In this document: positions 8,207 through 17,406 of the stretch, in pieces
How positions within the stretch are numbered: position 1 is the stretch's first letter
How the letters are laid out: each line of letters opens with the position of its first letter
NCBI GenBank assembly: GCA_028282725.1
Contig: JANQHF010000080.1
Span: forward strand, 22,462-86,461
Source of the DNA: Saprospiraceae bacterium
GTDB lineage: Bacteria > Bacteroidota > Bacteroidia > Chitinophagales > Saprospiraceae
Length of the DNA stretch: 64,000 nt
Reading direction: 5' to 3'
Translations under genes and position numbers: made by a program
The notes under the pieces: model-generated
The model's input: only the letters and a program-made list of their open reading frames with translations
Databases searched by the model: none
What the model was told of the DNA's origin: nothing

Positions 8207-11200
8207 ATGACCCATAGCACTTCGAAGTACCTTCTCATACTGCTGGTCTTCCTGGCAGGTTATTCATCTTTAATGGCACAGGATTGCAGTCAATGTCCTG
8301 ACTCGTCATTTCAGACCGAGTTCTATATGGAAACGGACAATACAATGCCGGAAAATGGTGACTTTGTCTGTTATACCATTTACACGAATAACTTCAGTTG
8401 TGTCCAGGTCTTACAGCTCTTTATAAAATTCACTGAGAACACTTTGGGAAACCCGGTCTTCGATGCTAACCTCGGCAATCTTCCCTGGTTTAATGCAAGT
8501 ATCATAGCCAACAATGAGGTACGGATACTGCTTCAGGATTTAGGAGCCTTGCCCAACTCACTTCCCGATTCTTCTGCATTTGCAGAACTATGTTTTACCG
8601 TTATCGGGAATCCCAGTGAAGAAATGAAAGTGGCTATAGGCGGAACCAGTACGTTCCCTGACGAAATCGCCTATGCCAACGACGATGTCACCATATCCTG
8701 TACTGAATCGAATAATGAACCACTCATACGCAATGGGGTAATTGAGACGACCATTTTTCCGAGTTGTTCAGCGGGATTCCAGGTTTTTGCCAATTCACTC
8801 TGTGGAACACAGGTTGGACGAAGCACGGGTACGGCAAGGATCGATTTCTTTTGCGGAGTTCCGCCCTACGAGGTGATCCTGGATGGTCAGATCCTTGCAC
8901 CTACTTCTGATTCTTCACTCATTGTGACCGGTCTTCCTGCAGGAGTACATACGTATACCGTTACTGATGGAAACGGTGAAATGACATCACCCGATCAGTT
9001 CTTTACAAATACTAACAATCCTCTCGTCATTGATAATGCTATTCTTAGCGATCCTGACTGTGCGACGAATGGAATCAGGGATGGGTTTATCGAACTCCAG
9101 GTGTCCGGAGGATTTCCATTCAGGGATGGATATGCCTATGACTGGGGAGGAGTGGAGACCGGTATCAGTTTTGAACCGGATATAACGGGTCAGACCAACG
9201 GTACTTTCATCGTAAGAGTGTCCGATTCTTTGCGATGCGAAATAGCGGACACCTTTATGCTAAGTACAGATACGATCCAATTGGCCAACTGGACTGTAGG
9301 TCCTTCTACTTGTGATGGAGTAAATACGGGGACATTAAACCTCGAGGCTTCCGGGGATACCGAAGGAGCCGGTTATCGGTTCTTTTACGAGGCAACATTG
9401 AATGACGGTAGTCTCAGGTTTGGAAGTATGGAATCCAATACCAACACTGTCTTATTTACAGACCTTGCTTCCGGGACCTATTTGGTATCCGTCGAAGATC
9501 AGAGTGTGACGAGAGGATCATGCGAAAGTGATCCCGTGGAGATAGTCATCGATAATGAACAGAATTATGGCATTACTACCTCCCCCAATATGAATGCCAA
9601 TTGTATTCCGGGTGAGCAGAGTGTCATCATTGATGTTCAACAAACAACGCCAGGAGGATCCTTTAGTTACCAAATCACAGAAGACAATACCATACGGGAT
9701 AGTGGAATGAATATCACTACTTCCCGGATCACAACCACCTGTCTTCCGTTAGGTGCTTATCAAATAGAAATAATGGATGCCAATATGTGCGTCTTTGTTG
9801 ATAGTCTCATCATAGACGGTTGTGATCTGTTTCTGGGTGATCCCATAACCATCGAGCCGGATTGTTTGGATCCCAATGGAGGCGCGATTATTCTCAACAT
9901 TGTCAACGGAAGCTCTTCAACTCAAATAATGTGGGACAATGACTCTACCACAACATCGATCAGTAACTTATCGGAAGGTCTTTATTCTGTGACCATTACC
10001 GATGACATGTGCAGTGACTCTGCCACCTATGAATTATTCGAACCCATATTTATAACCGTTGAATTTGATGTTGACTCTATCACATGTCCGGGAGGAGTCA
10101 CCGATATTGAAGTTATTCCTCAGGGAGGATTTGAACCGTATACGTACTCCTGGGACCCCGATCCATTAAACATACCTTTTTCCACACTTGCAGATGCAAC
10201 TGCGGGGACTTACACTGTTACCGTCACCGACGATGATGGTTGTGAGGAAGTGGCTAGCATCACGGTTTCGGACCCGGAAGCACCCGAGATTACAATAGAT
10301 TCTGCAACTCTTTTTGGCCCGGATTGTATGGGAAATGGGGGTGCATTGTTTATGCAGGTCCAGGGAAATCAGATGTTCCAGGGACCCTTCAGTTTTCTGG
10401 CATCGTCAGGAGATATGAATCCGATGGGATTTTCTTTCAATCCTGTCAATCTCGAATCGGGAGAACAATGGATTCTCGTGTCCACACAGCCCGGATGCGA
10501 CTTTGATACATTCTTTGTAGATGTTCCGGATCCCCCAGTCATTTCATTGGATACTGCCCAGTCAGATTTTGGTTCCATTGAATGTAACGGGGATTTGACG
10601 GATGTCTTTTTATTTGCACAAGGCATCAGCAATCCTTCCAGCGTCAATTTTAATTGGCCGGCTCCATTTGATCAGGATATGGGATTTTTCAAAACAGGAG
10701 TTTCTGCAGGCACTTATGCGGTCACCCTGACTTCAGGGATTTGTACTTCTGAGGTGGACATAGAAGTCATTGAGCCCGATTCCTTTGGCATCATAATCGA
10801 TCGCAATCTCAGCGATCTTCCATTGTGTGCGGATGATCTTGCAGAATTGATTACGACTCGAAGAGGTGGAGAGGGAGACATCACCTATTCCTGGACCAAT
10901 CAGAATGGAGACGTGATTGGCAATACTGCAGACCTGTCAGACCTCGGACCTGGCATGTATTCTGTGGCAGCTATTGATACCAATGGATGTAGCTCTGTCG
11001 ATTCTATCGATCTTCCTTCAATCACCCCGGTGGAAGCATTTGTAGGAACGCCGATACAACCGTTATGCTTTGGTGATCCTGGCTTTATTTTCATAGATTC
11101 TGTCAGAGGAGGTTCCGGAGAACCCTATCGATACCAGGTTGATGCCGGGGCAAATCCCTTGATGCCCATTACAGACACTGCAACAGTGCAGTCGGGGGAT

Positions 11201-11857
11201 CATTTTGTTCTCATTGCGGATCGCAATGGTTGCGATGTACGAGTTGATTTCAATATAAGGCTACCGGAAGAGGTCTCTATATCACTGAGTGCGGATCCTC
11301 CGGAGATAGAATTAGGGACTCCGGGAGAGATCTTTTCCGATGTCATATCGCCGGTTGCCATTGACACCATTATATGGGAAGCAAATGGTATTGAGCCTAT
11401 TGAATGTCTTACCGTAGATTGCAGCTCTGTGGAAATTGCACCTGTCAATGATCAATTATTTACGGCAACCGTGATTACCGTGGATGGCTGTACGGCCCAG
11501 ACGGATATTTTGATCAATGTATTGCGATCAGAAAATATCTATGTTGCCAATGTATTTAATCCCAATAGTGTTGTGAGTGACCGGAATCGCACACTACAGG
11601 TTTATACGGGATCAGGGGTTGAGGCTCTGGATTTTTTCCGCATTTATGATCGCTGGGGAAATCTTGTCCACCAGGAATCCAACCTTCCCGTCAGGGATGA
11701 TGGCCTGGGCACGGGAGGATGGGACGGTACGCTGATGAATAACGGCATTTCAGGAGATCCCCTTGAACCAGGGGTCTATGTATGGGTACTGCAAGCACGT
11801 TTTTTGGGTGATCCCAACCCTCAAATCAGGAAAGGTGACGTCACCCTGATCCGATAG
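8207..11857 (+). CDS. Large SprB-repeat surface protein with T9SS type B sorting domain
   Basis: About 1216 residues. I start it at ATG 8207, which gives a clean signal peptide (MTHSTSKYLLILLVFLAGYSS...MAQ); the frame is open from a TTG at 8099, but that would bury the signal. The body is a chain of about eight or more beta-sandwich repeats of 75-100 residues with a cysteine near each start, motifs such as GGxxPYTYSW and GTYTVTVTDxxGC, typical of SprB repeats in gliding adhesins. The last 90 residues form the gliding-motility-associated C-terminal domain (NVFNPN, FFRIYDRWGN, GWDGT, GVYVW, KGDVTLIR), a type IX secretion signal. It is predicted to be exported and fixed to the cell surface; the ligand is unknown. 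Confidence 0.9.
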   Translation: MTHSTSKYLLILLVFLAGYSSLMAQDCSQCPDSSFQTEFYMETDNTMPENGDFVCYTIYTNNFSCVQVLQLFIKFTENTLGNPVFDANLGNLPWFNASIIANNEVRILLQDLGALPNSLPDSSAFAELCFTVIGNPSEEMKVAIGGTSTFPDEIAYANDDVTISCTESNNEPLIRNGVIETTIFPSCSAGFQVFANSLCGTQVGRSTGTARIDFFCGVPPYEVILDGQILAPTSDSSLIVTGLPAGVHTYTVTDGNGEMTSPDQFFTNTNNPLVIDNAILSDPDCATNGIRDGFIELQVSGGFPFRDGYAYDWGGVETGISFEPDITGQTNGTFIVRVSDSLRCEIADTFMLSTDTIQLANWTVGPSTCDGVNTGTLNLEASGDTEGAGYRFFYEATLNDGSLRFGSMESNTNTVLFTDLASGTYLVSVEDQSVTRGSCESDPVEIVIDNEQNYGITTSPNMNANCIPGEQSVIIDVQQTTPGGSFSYQITEDNTIRDSGMNITTSRITTTCLPLGAYQIEIMDANMCVFVDSLIIDGCDLFLGDPITIEPDCLDPNGGAIILNIVNGSSSTQIMWDNDSTTTSISNLSEGLYSVTITDDMCSDSATYELFEPIFITVEFDVDSITCPGGVTDIEVIPQGGFEPYTYSWDPDPLNIPFSTLADATAGTYTVTVTDDDGCEEVASITVSDPEAPEITIDSATLFGPDCMGNGGALFMQVQGNQMFQGPFSFLASSGDMNPMGFSFNPVNLESGEQWILVSTQPGCDFDTFFVDVPDPPVISLDTAQSDFGSIECNGDLTDVFLFAQGISNPSSVNFNWPAPFDQDMGFFKTGVSAGTYAVTLTSGICTSEVDIEVIEPDSFGIIIDRNLSDLPLCADDLAELITTRRGGEGDITYSWTNQNGDVIGNTADLSDLGPGMYSVAAIDTNGCSSVDSIDLPSITPVEAFVGTPIQPLCFGDPGFIFIDSVRGGSGEPYRYQVDAGANPLMPITDTATVQSGDHFVLIADRNGCDVRVDFNIRLPEEVSISLSADPPEIELGTPGEIFSDVISPVAIDTIIWEANGIEPIECLTVDCSSVEIAPVNDQLFTATVITVDGCTAQTDILINVLRSENIYVANVFNPNSVVSDRNRTLQVYTGSGVEALDFFRIYDRWGNLVHQESNLPVRDDGLGTGGWDGTLMNNGISGDPLEPGVYVWVLQARFLGDPNPQIRKGDVTLIR

Positions 11858-11870
11858 CGATAGTCAGTGA

Positions 11871-13211
11871 TTACGCATATACTTCCTCCCCGGAAGTTAT
11901 GAACAGGTGATTCAACGCCCTCATTACGTTCACTTTGTATTCTGTCTTAACGAGTAAAGAAATGTTGTTCCGACTACCTCCCATAGAAACCATTCTTACC
12001 GGAATCTCCTGGAGCGATTCAAAGATCCTGTGTACGTGCTGACTTTCATCATAAAGGGCATTTCCTACGATACAAATAATGGAGTATGACGTGTCCGATT
12101 CAACTTCTGCAAATTTACTCAACCCATCCACGATGTCCGGAAGGTTACGTACATCATCAATCGTCAATGAGACGGCAACCTCGGATGTCGTGATCATATC
12201 CACTGATGTCTTATGATCTTCAAAAACCTGGAACACTTTTCTCAGGAATCCATAAGCCTGCAGCATGCGGTGGGAATAGACCTTGATCGCCGTAATATTG
12301 TCCTTTGCGGCAATTGCTGTAATCGGTCTCTTACTGGTTTCTCGTGAAATCAAAGTCCCGGGTGAATCAGGTGACATGGTGCATTTCAATCTTAGTGGAA
12401 CATTTGCCTTTTCTGCTGGTAAAACACAGGTTGGATGTAAAATTTTTGCACCAAAATACGCCAGCTCCGCTGCCTCCCTGTAAGATAGTTTCCGAATCGG
12501 CAAGGTATCATTTACAATTCTTGGATCATTGGTGCGTACGCCGTCGATATCGGTCCAGATCCGGATTTCATCGGCATCAATGGCCGAACCGATAATGGTG
12601 GCCGTGTAGTCACTACCGCCCCTTTTCAGATTGTCAATTTGACCAGAGTGGTTCTTACAGATATACCCCTGCGTGACAATGACCTGTACTTCCTCCAATG
12701 GAATTAAGAGGCGGGTCAGGTCCTGCCTGATCCTGGCAAAATCGGGTTCGCCATTTTGATCGGTGTGGATGAAGTCAAGAGCCCGGACCTGTGCCACGTT
12801 GATCTGTCTCACTTCACACAGGAGCGTAAACAGTGCGGTAGACATGATTTCACCTTGCGCAAGAATTTCCTTCTCATCCACCGGACAAAATGATGACGAC
12901 TCTAATTTGTCCTTAATCAGTCGAATGGAAGGACGTAACAAAAATCGCGCCCTGTCCCGTACATCTTTGTAAGGATACAGATCTGTCAAAACGCGTACAT
13001 ACTTACTTTCAAGCTGTGCAATAAGATCCGAAGCAAGGTCCGGCTCTTTGTTCTTTATTGTATTTGCGATTTGCTGTAAATCATTGGTCGTTCCTGACAT
13101 GGCGGAAAGAACAACTAGTTGCTGTCCGGGATTCTTTTCTATAATGTCAATCACCTCTTGCATTCTGTCCGCACTGCCTACAGAGGTTCCACCAAATTTC
13201 AACACTAGCAT
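11871..13211 (-). CDS. lysC: Aspartate kinase with two ACT domains
   Basis: A 446-residue monofunctional aspartokinase, the first step of lysine, threonine and methionine synthesis. The amino-acid kinase domain begins with VLKFGGTSVGS and has the GGSDYTA motif and the WTDIDGVRTNDPR substrate loop. Two ACT domains follow (from about residue 300: ITAIKVYSHRM..., and SYSIICIVGNAL...), the sites for amino-acid feedback. It is divergent from a small ACT-domain protein, with a 23-base dyad in the shared upstream region. The neighbour suggests a linked regulatory role. The subtype (LysC rather than ThrA-like kinase half) rests on its stand-alone form. Confidence 0.93.
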   Translation of the reverse strand: MLVLKFGGTSVGSADRMQEVIDIIEKNPGQQLVVLSAMSGTTNDLQQIANTIKNKEPDLASDLIAQLESKYVRVLTDLYPYKDVRDRARFLLRPSIRLIKDKLESSSFCPVDEKEILAQGEIMSTALFTLLCEVRQINVAQVRALDFIHTDQNGEPDFARIRQDLTRLLIPLEEVQVIVTQGYICKNHSGQIDNLKRGGSDYTATIIGSAIDADEIRIWTDIDGVRTNDPRIVNDTLPIRKLSYREAAELAYFGAKILHPTCVLPAEKANVPLRLKCTMSPDSPGTLISRETSKRPITAIAAKDNITAIKVYSHRMLQAYGFLRKVFQVFEDHKTSVDMITTSEVAVSLTIDDVRNLPDIVDGLSKFAEVESDTSYSIICIVGNALYDESQHVHRIFESLQEIPVRMVSMGGSRNNISLLVKTEYKVNVMRALNHLFITSGEEVYA

Positions 13212-13278
13212 ATCTCCAATTTTATCCGAAGGTAAATGGAACGATACTGAGGAAAGTAAAATTTGAATTATTATGACA

Positions 13279-13301
13279 AATTTTACACATTGTGTTAAAT
13301 T
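13279..13301. promoter_or_regulatory. Dyad between aspartate kinase and the ACT-domain gene
   Basis: A 23-base inverted repeat centred on T13290: ACACA-T-TGTGT at the core, extended by AATTT/AAATT-type arms with a single mismatch (13284/13296). It lies 11 bases before the ATG at 13312 and 68 bases before the aspartate kinase start, in the only space between the two divergent genes. Such symmetry in a divergent promoter region suggests an operator. The protein that binds it is not known. Confidence 0.5.
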
Positions 13302-13311
13302 ATTAACAATA

Positions 13312-13983
13312 ATGAAGATCAGCCAGATTGTGGATCAAGCCATACACCAGTCACCTTTCATTCTTGAAGCTCTTGATGCAGGTATCATCAACACTTCTTC
13401 CCTAGCCAGGTATCTACAACCAGAAATCACACGACAAATCGGAGAGCCTGTTACTCAAGGGGCCATTATGATGGCCATCAAACGCCTCCCCATTTCGAAT
13501 AATCAGCAATTGGAAAAGTCCATCTCCAATTTTATGTATCAACTGGGTGATATAACGGTGCGTTCAAGTCTATCGGATTTCTCCTTCCGAAATTCTACTA
13601 CTCTCCTGCAATGTCAGGGTAAACTCCTCCAATACCTGGAGGATCATAAGAATTATTTCTACAGTTTTTGTAAAGGGGTATATGAGACTACCATCATATG
13701 CAGCGAGGCACTCACATCAAAGATTCAAACGATTTTCAAAGATGAACATATGATCTTGAGTCGAACGGATCTCGCAGCCGTTTCGATCAATCTTCCGAGC
13801 ACCAATCTCGATACGTATGGGGTCTATTATACTATCCTCAAAAAACTCGCATGGAAAGGGATAAATATCGTAGAAGTCTTGTCCACCTCTCACGAGATCA
13901 GTTTGATCATCTCGAAGTCTGATGTCGAATCTGTCTTTTCTATGATTATCAGTTTGAAAAGAGGAAATACTTCCCTTTCCTAG
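13312..13983 (+). CDS. ACT-domain protein, aspartate kinase neighbour
   Basis: A 223-residue protein from ATG 13312; an in-frame ATG at 13273 would place the dyad inside the gene and is less likely. The N-terminal 70 residues are helical and have a helix-turn-helix-like character (SSLARYLQPEITRQIGEPVTQGAI), but I could not prove DNA binding. The C-terminal part (from about residue 155) reads like the second ACT domain of aspartokinases: YGVYYTILKKLAWKGINIVEV followed by ISLIISKSDVESVFSMI. It may sense an aspartate-family amino acid and act on transcription of the neighbouring kinase, an inference from domains and position. Its stop shares a CTAG with the convergent NUDIX gene. Confidence 0.72.
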   Translation: MKISQIVDQAIHQSPFILEALDAGIINTSSLARYLQPEITRQIGEPVTQGAIMMAIKRLPISNNQQLEKSISNFMYQLGDITVRSSLSDFSFRNSTTLLQCQGKLLQYLEDHKNYFYSFCKGVYETTIICSEALTSKIQTIFKDEHMILSRTDLAAVSINLPSTNLDTYGVYYTILKKLAWKGINIVEVLSTSHEISLIISKSDVESVFSMIISLKRGNTSLS

Positions 13984-14618
13984 GCCAGGAGACGAATATA
14001 TGACCAAAGGACATCTTTAATATTGATAAAAATCGGATGGACGGATTGCACATATTTCTCGGACAATGTCGTCCACTCGACGTGATCTATATCCTCCTCC
14101 AACTGAGGTGAGACACTTTGATCTTTGGCGTACATCAGGTACCAATGACTAGGCTTGAGAATCCTTCTTCGGGAATTTTGTCCCCTGTATATGTGATAGG
14201 TAACGGTTAATTTTTTAATAATTTTCACATCACTCAATCCCGTCTCTTCCATTACTTCGCGTTTGGCGGCATCTTTCTTCGTTTCCATATCCTCGATCTT
14301 TCCTTTGGGCAGATCCCATCTTCCTCTGCGATATATGAGCAAGACTTTGCCTCTTTCGTTCAACACAAGTCCCCCCGCTGCAGGTACGATTCGAAATAGA
14401 CTGCTAAAATCCTTTTTAAGTTGTTTGACATCCCGGGACAGCAAGTAGAGCTTCTGCAAATCCGTATTTTTCTCGATCTTATCCAGACAATTCAAAATAA
14501 TCTTGGGATTTCCTGTATAATGTACGATCATGCAGGAGTTGTCAGACTTTGGAAGATGTCCTTCCAAATAGGTGTGCATCAACCTGATTTGTTTTTCATT
14601 ATATTGGATTTTGTACAT
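13980..14618 (-). CDS. NUDIX hydrolase
   Basis: About 212 residues starting at ATG 14618 (the frame is open to 14759, but that would overlap pyrE deeply). The Nudix box is complete: G-x5-E-x7-REVMEETGL within GKIEDMETKK...REVMEETGL. These enzymes hydrolyse nucleoside diphosphates linked to another group; the substrate cannot be told here. An N-terminal part of about 100 residues precedes the Nudix fold and is typical of a Bacteroidota subfamily. It is divergent from pyrE with only 25 bases between start codons, so their promoters must overlap. Confidence 0.88.
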   Translation of the reverse strand: MYKIQYNEKQIRLMHTYLEGHLPKSDNSCMIVHYTGNPKIILNCLDKIEKNTDLQKLYLLSRDVKQLKKDFSSLFRIVPAAGGLVLNERGKVLLIYRRGRWDLPKGKIEDMETKKDAAKREVMEETGLSDVKIIKKLTVTYHIYRGQNSRRRILKPSHWYLMYAKDQSVSPQLEEDIDHVEWTTLSEKYVQSVHPIFINIKDVLWSYIRLLA

Positions 14619-14621
14619 TCG
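14588..14621 (+). promoter_or_regulatory. Candidate promoter of pyrE
   Basis: TTTG at 14588-14591, a 22-base spacer and TACATTCG at 14614-14621 fit the Bacteroidota pattern with one change in the -7 box (TTCG for TTTG). The box overlaps the start codon of the divergent NUDIX gene. Confidence 0.4.
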
Positions 14622-14643
14622 ACGTCCAAAATTTGATGCAAAG

Positions 14644-15279
14644 ATGCTTTCTGAAGTTGAAGTTGCGAAAGAACTGTTGAAAATAAATGCAATCAGATTA
14701 CAACCTGAAGATCCCTTCATATGGGCTTCGGGAATGAAATCCCCAATATATTGTGACAACAGGCTTACTCTTTCCTATCCTGAAACGCGATCCGCAATCA
14801 AGAGAACACTGGCACTCAAGGCATCTGATCTGTGGCAGTTTTCGAAAATTGCCGGTGTGGCAACTGCAGGTATTGCACATGGTGCTTTAATAGCAGACTT
14901 CCTCAATCTCCCCTTTATCTATATCCGTTCAAAAGCCAAAGAACATGGAGCCAAAAATCAGATTGAAGGAAATCTCGAACCTGGTGATAAGTGTCTCGTC
15001 GTGGAAGACTTAATATCTACCGGAAGAAGTTCGATACAAGCAGTTAAAGTCATTCGGGCAGCAGGCGGCCTCGTATGTGGTGTCGTAGCGATTTTCACCT
15101 ATGAATTGCAAAAGGCGCAGGAGAATTTTGAATCAATCCAATGTCCCTATACAACAATTTCCAATTATTCAGCACTCATGGAAGCGGCTATTCAATCCGC
15201 TTCTCTATCTGATAAACAACTGACTTCATTGAAAAATTGGAGGGAAAATCCTGAACAATGGAGTCACAATTTTAATTAA
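14644..15279 (+). CDS. pyrE: Orotate phosphoribosyltransferase
   Basis: About 211 residues from ATG 14644; the frame is open from 14572, but the extra residues overlap the divergent NUDIX start and are not family-like. It joins orotate to PRPP to make OMP in pyrimidine synthesis. The PRPP-binding motif LVVEDLISTGRSS is present, as are the N-terminal PFIWASGMKSPIYCDNR segment and GVATAGIAHGAL. Cytoplasmic and normal in length. No other pyr gene is in the window. Confidence 0.94.
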   Translation: MLSEVEVAKELLKINAIRLQPEDPFIWASGMKSPIYCDNRLTLSYPETRSAIKRTLALKASDLWQFSKIAGVATAGIAHGALIADFLNLPFIYIRSKAKEHGAKNQIEGNLEPGDKCLVVEDLISTGRSSIQAVKVIRAAGGLVCGVVAIFTYELQKAQENFESIQCPYTTISNYSALMEAAIQSASLSDKQLTSLKNWRENPEQWSHNFN

Positions 15280-15409
15280 CATCCGGGCATAGTAATAAAT
15301 CGATTCGATCAGCTAAATGAATTTTAAATTTTATTAACATTGACCGGATATTATTGTTTATCATCGTCAAAGATTACATCTTATTTAAAAAGTTTGAATT
15401 ACTCTTGGA

Positions 15410-16489
15410 ATGAAATACTGGGATAAACAAGCAAAGCAATTTCTATACAGGTACCTGAATAATACATCCCCTACGGGATTTGAGGCCAGCGGACAAAAAA
15501 TTTGGTTAGAGTATCTGAAACCATTCATCGATGAATGGTCTCAGGACAATTATGGTACGGCCTATGGCACGATCAATCCTGGAAAGGATTTTTCCGTTGT
15601 TATTGAAGCGCATGCTGATGAGATCAGTTGGTTTGTGAATTACATTTCTGAAGAAGGTTTTATCAGTGTCATTCGAAATGGGGGTTCAGATCATATCATC
15701 GCTACTTCGAAATGGGTCAATATCCATACACCCAATGGAATTGTCAAAGGGGTTTTTGGCTGGCCTGCCATCCATGTGCGCAAAGGAAAGGATTCATCAT
15801 TGTCTCCAACACTAGACAACATATTTATCGATGTCGGTGCAAAAGACAGGGATGAAGTGTTGAAGATGGGCATTCACGTGGGTAATGTGATCACCTTCAA
15901 CGATAGCCTGGGAGAGATCAACAGCAAGTATTATGCAGGAAGAGCCCTGGACAACAGGATGGGAGGATTTGCCATTGCCCAGGTTGCCAGGATGGTCAAA
16001 AAGAAAAAAGACAAATTGCCCTATACCCTGCATATCGTCAATGCCGTCCAGGAGGAAATAGGTCTCAGAGGGGCACAAATGATAGCACACAGGTTGAACC
16101 CGGATATTGCGATTGTCACTGACGTCTGTCATGACACCAGTACTCCACTGATCAAACAGAAGAAGGAAGGAGATATTGTTTGTGGAAAGGGCCCGGTGCT
16201 TACCTATGCTCCCGCTATTCATTACAATGTGCTCAATAAGGTCATCAAAGTAGCAGAAAAGGAGAAGATTCCATTTCAGCGGTCTGCCTCCTCAAGAAGT
16301 ACAGGCACTGATACGGATGCATTTGCTTATAGCCGCGATGGAATTCCTTCCATCCTCATTTCATTGCCACTTCGTTATATGCACACTACAGTGGAAATGG
16401 CACATAAAGAAGATATCGAAAACGTGTCTAAATTGATATATAAGTCACTCCTGAATATTTCACCTGAAATGTCCTTAACTTACCTTTGA
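15410..16489 (+). CDS. M42 family metallo-aminopeptidase
   Basis: A 359-residue cytoplasmic co-catalytic metalloenzyme of the M42 family (glutamyl aminopeptidase/endoglucanase-like proteins). All expected ligands and catalytic residues are visible: H68 and D70 in EAHADE, bridging D181 in ALDNR, catalytic E215 and ligand E216 in VQEEIG, D238 in VTDVCHD and H325 in MHTTVE. These enzymes form tetrahedral dodecamers that trim peptides. It is followed 5 bases later by a UbiA-like membrane protein, likely in one transcript but with no obvious functional link. Confidence 0.92.
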   Translation: MKYWDKQAKQFLYRYLNNTSPTGFEASGQKIWLEYLKPFIDEWSQDNYGTAYGTINPGKDFSVVIEAHADEISWFVNYISEEGFISVIRNGGSDHIIATSKWVNIHTPNGIVKGVFGWPAIHVRKGKDSSLSPTLDNIFIDVGAKDRDEVLKMGIHVGNVITFNDSLGEINSKYYAGRALDNRMGGFAIAQVARMVKKKKDKLPYTLHIVNAVQEEIGLRGAQMIAHRLNPDIAIVTDVCHDTSTPLIKQKKEGDIVCGKGPVLTYAPAIHYNVLNKVIKVAEKEKIPFQRSASSRSTGTDTDAFAYSRDGIPSILISLPLRYMHTTVEMAHKEDIENVSKLIYKSLLNISPEMSLTYL

Positions 16490-16494
16490 GGTAG

Positions 16495-17337
16495 GTGAAC
16501 AGAATCATTCGCATATATATCTTCGGCCAATGGCATATTGCCTTGTCCGCATTGGTATTTTATTATGGAGGGACCTTTATCCTTAATGGTCAGCCCAACC
16601 CCATAGTGGGGATACACATCTTCACCTCAACCCTATTTATATATTTGCTTCATCGTCTTTATAACGGACGGAAATATTCGGAAACGACCATTGAGCGCTA
16701 CACCTTTTTATTCAAATATTTGAATGATGCGAGGGCGACGGCAATAGCCGGGGCGCTGATTGCGGTTGTTTCATTTTTTTTTCTGGATTGGAATGTCCAG
16801 TTCATTCTGATCATTTCAGGTAGCATCTGTTTTGCCTACATCCTGCCCCTTATTTTCAAAAAGAGGTTGAGGGACCTCGGAATTCTAAAGATCTTTCTGA
16901 TTTCAATGGTTTGGGGAATGATCCCCTTGTTATCTGTTTATCATAAATTGGAGACAGGGGTGGCAGTACTATTTTTCATCGAAAACTTCCTGTTCATTTT
17001 TGCTTTGACGATTCCATTTGATATCCGGGATCAGGATTTGGATTCCAGATCCAGAGTGAGCAATCTGACCAATGCAATTTCACTTGACAATCTTAAGGCG
17101 ACCATCATCTACATGTTATTTGCCTGTCTCTTGATTTTGATGATCCTATATGTCAACAGTGTTATCAATTTGTGTACGCTTCTATTATTGATCATCCTGT
17201 ACATTGCTCAACTGGTACAAACCATCAATGTCGACAAAATCCACAACGAGATATTTTACCTCTTTGTACTGGATGGGTTCATTCTTTTAAAGGGGACGAT
17301 CTATCTCTTTGGTACTGCAGCATCGTATTTGTCATAG
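16495..17337 (+). CDS. UbiA-like integral membrane protein
   Basis: A 280-residue protein with about eight or nine transmembrane helices and a GTG start 5 bases after the M42 gene, preceded by a purine-rich GAGG. The segment PFDIRDQDLD (residues 174-183) after the fifth or sixth helix resembles the second aspartate motif of UbiA prenyltransferases, and LPLIFKKRLRDLG is also family-like. The first Asp-rich motif is not clear (LHRLYNGRK at the expected place), so catalysis is doubtful. Bacteroidota carry divergent UbiA-like proteins of unknown role, and this fits that group. Confidence 0.65.
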   Translation: MNRIIRIYIFGQWHIALSALVFYYGGTFILNGQPNPIVGIHIFTSTLFIYLLHRLYNGRKYSETTIERYTFLFKYLNDARATAIAGALIAVVSFFFLDWNVQFILIISGSICFAYILPLIFKKRLRDLGILKIFLISMVWGMIPLLSVYHKLETGVAVLFFIENFLFIFALTIPFDIRDQDLDSRSRVSNLTNAISLDNLKATIIYMLFACLLILMILYVNSVINLCTLLLLIILYIAQLVQTINVDKIHNEIFYLFVLDGFILLKGTIYLFGTAASYLS

Positions 17338-17406
17338 TTGTGACATGTCAATGGTAATTCAATTCAATTGCTCATCATTGCGGTAAAAATCCCCGTTCTT
17401 CTATCG

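Noticed and set aside
10324..10647. Antisense and alternative frames inside the SprB-repeat gene
   Set aside because: They follow from the composition of the large gene and have no independent coding signs.
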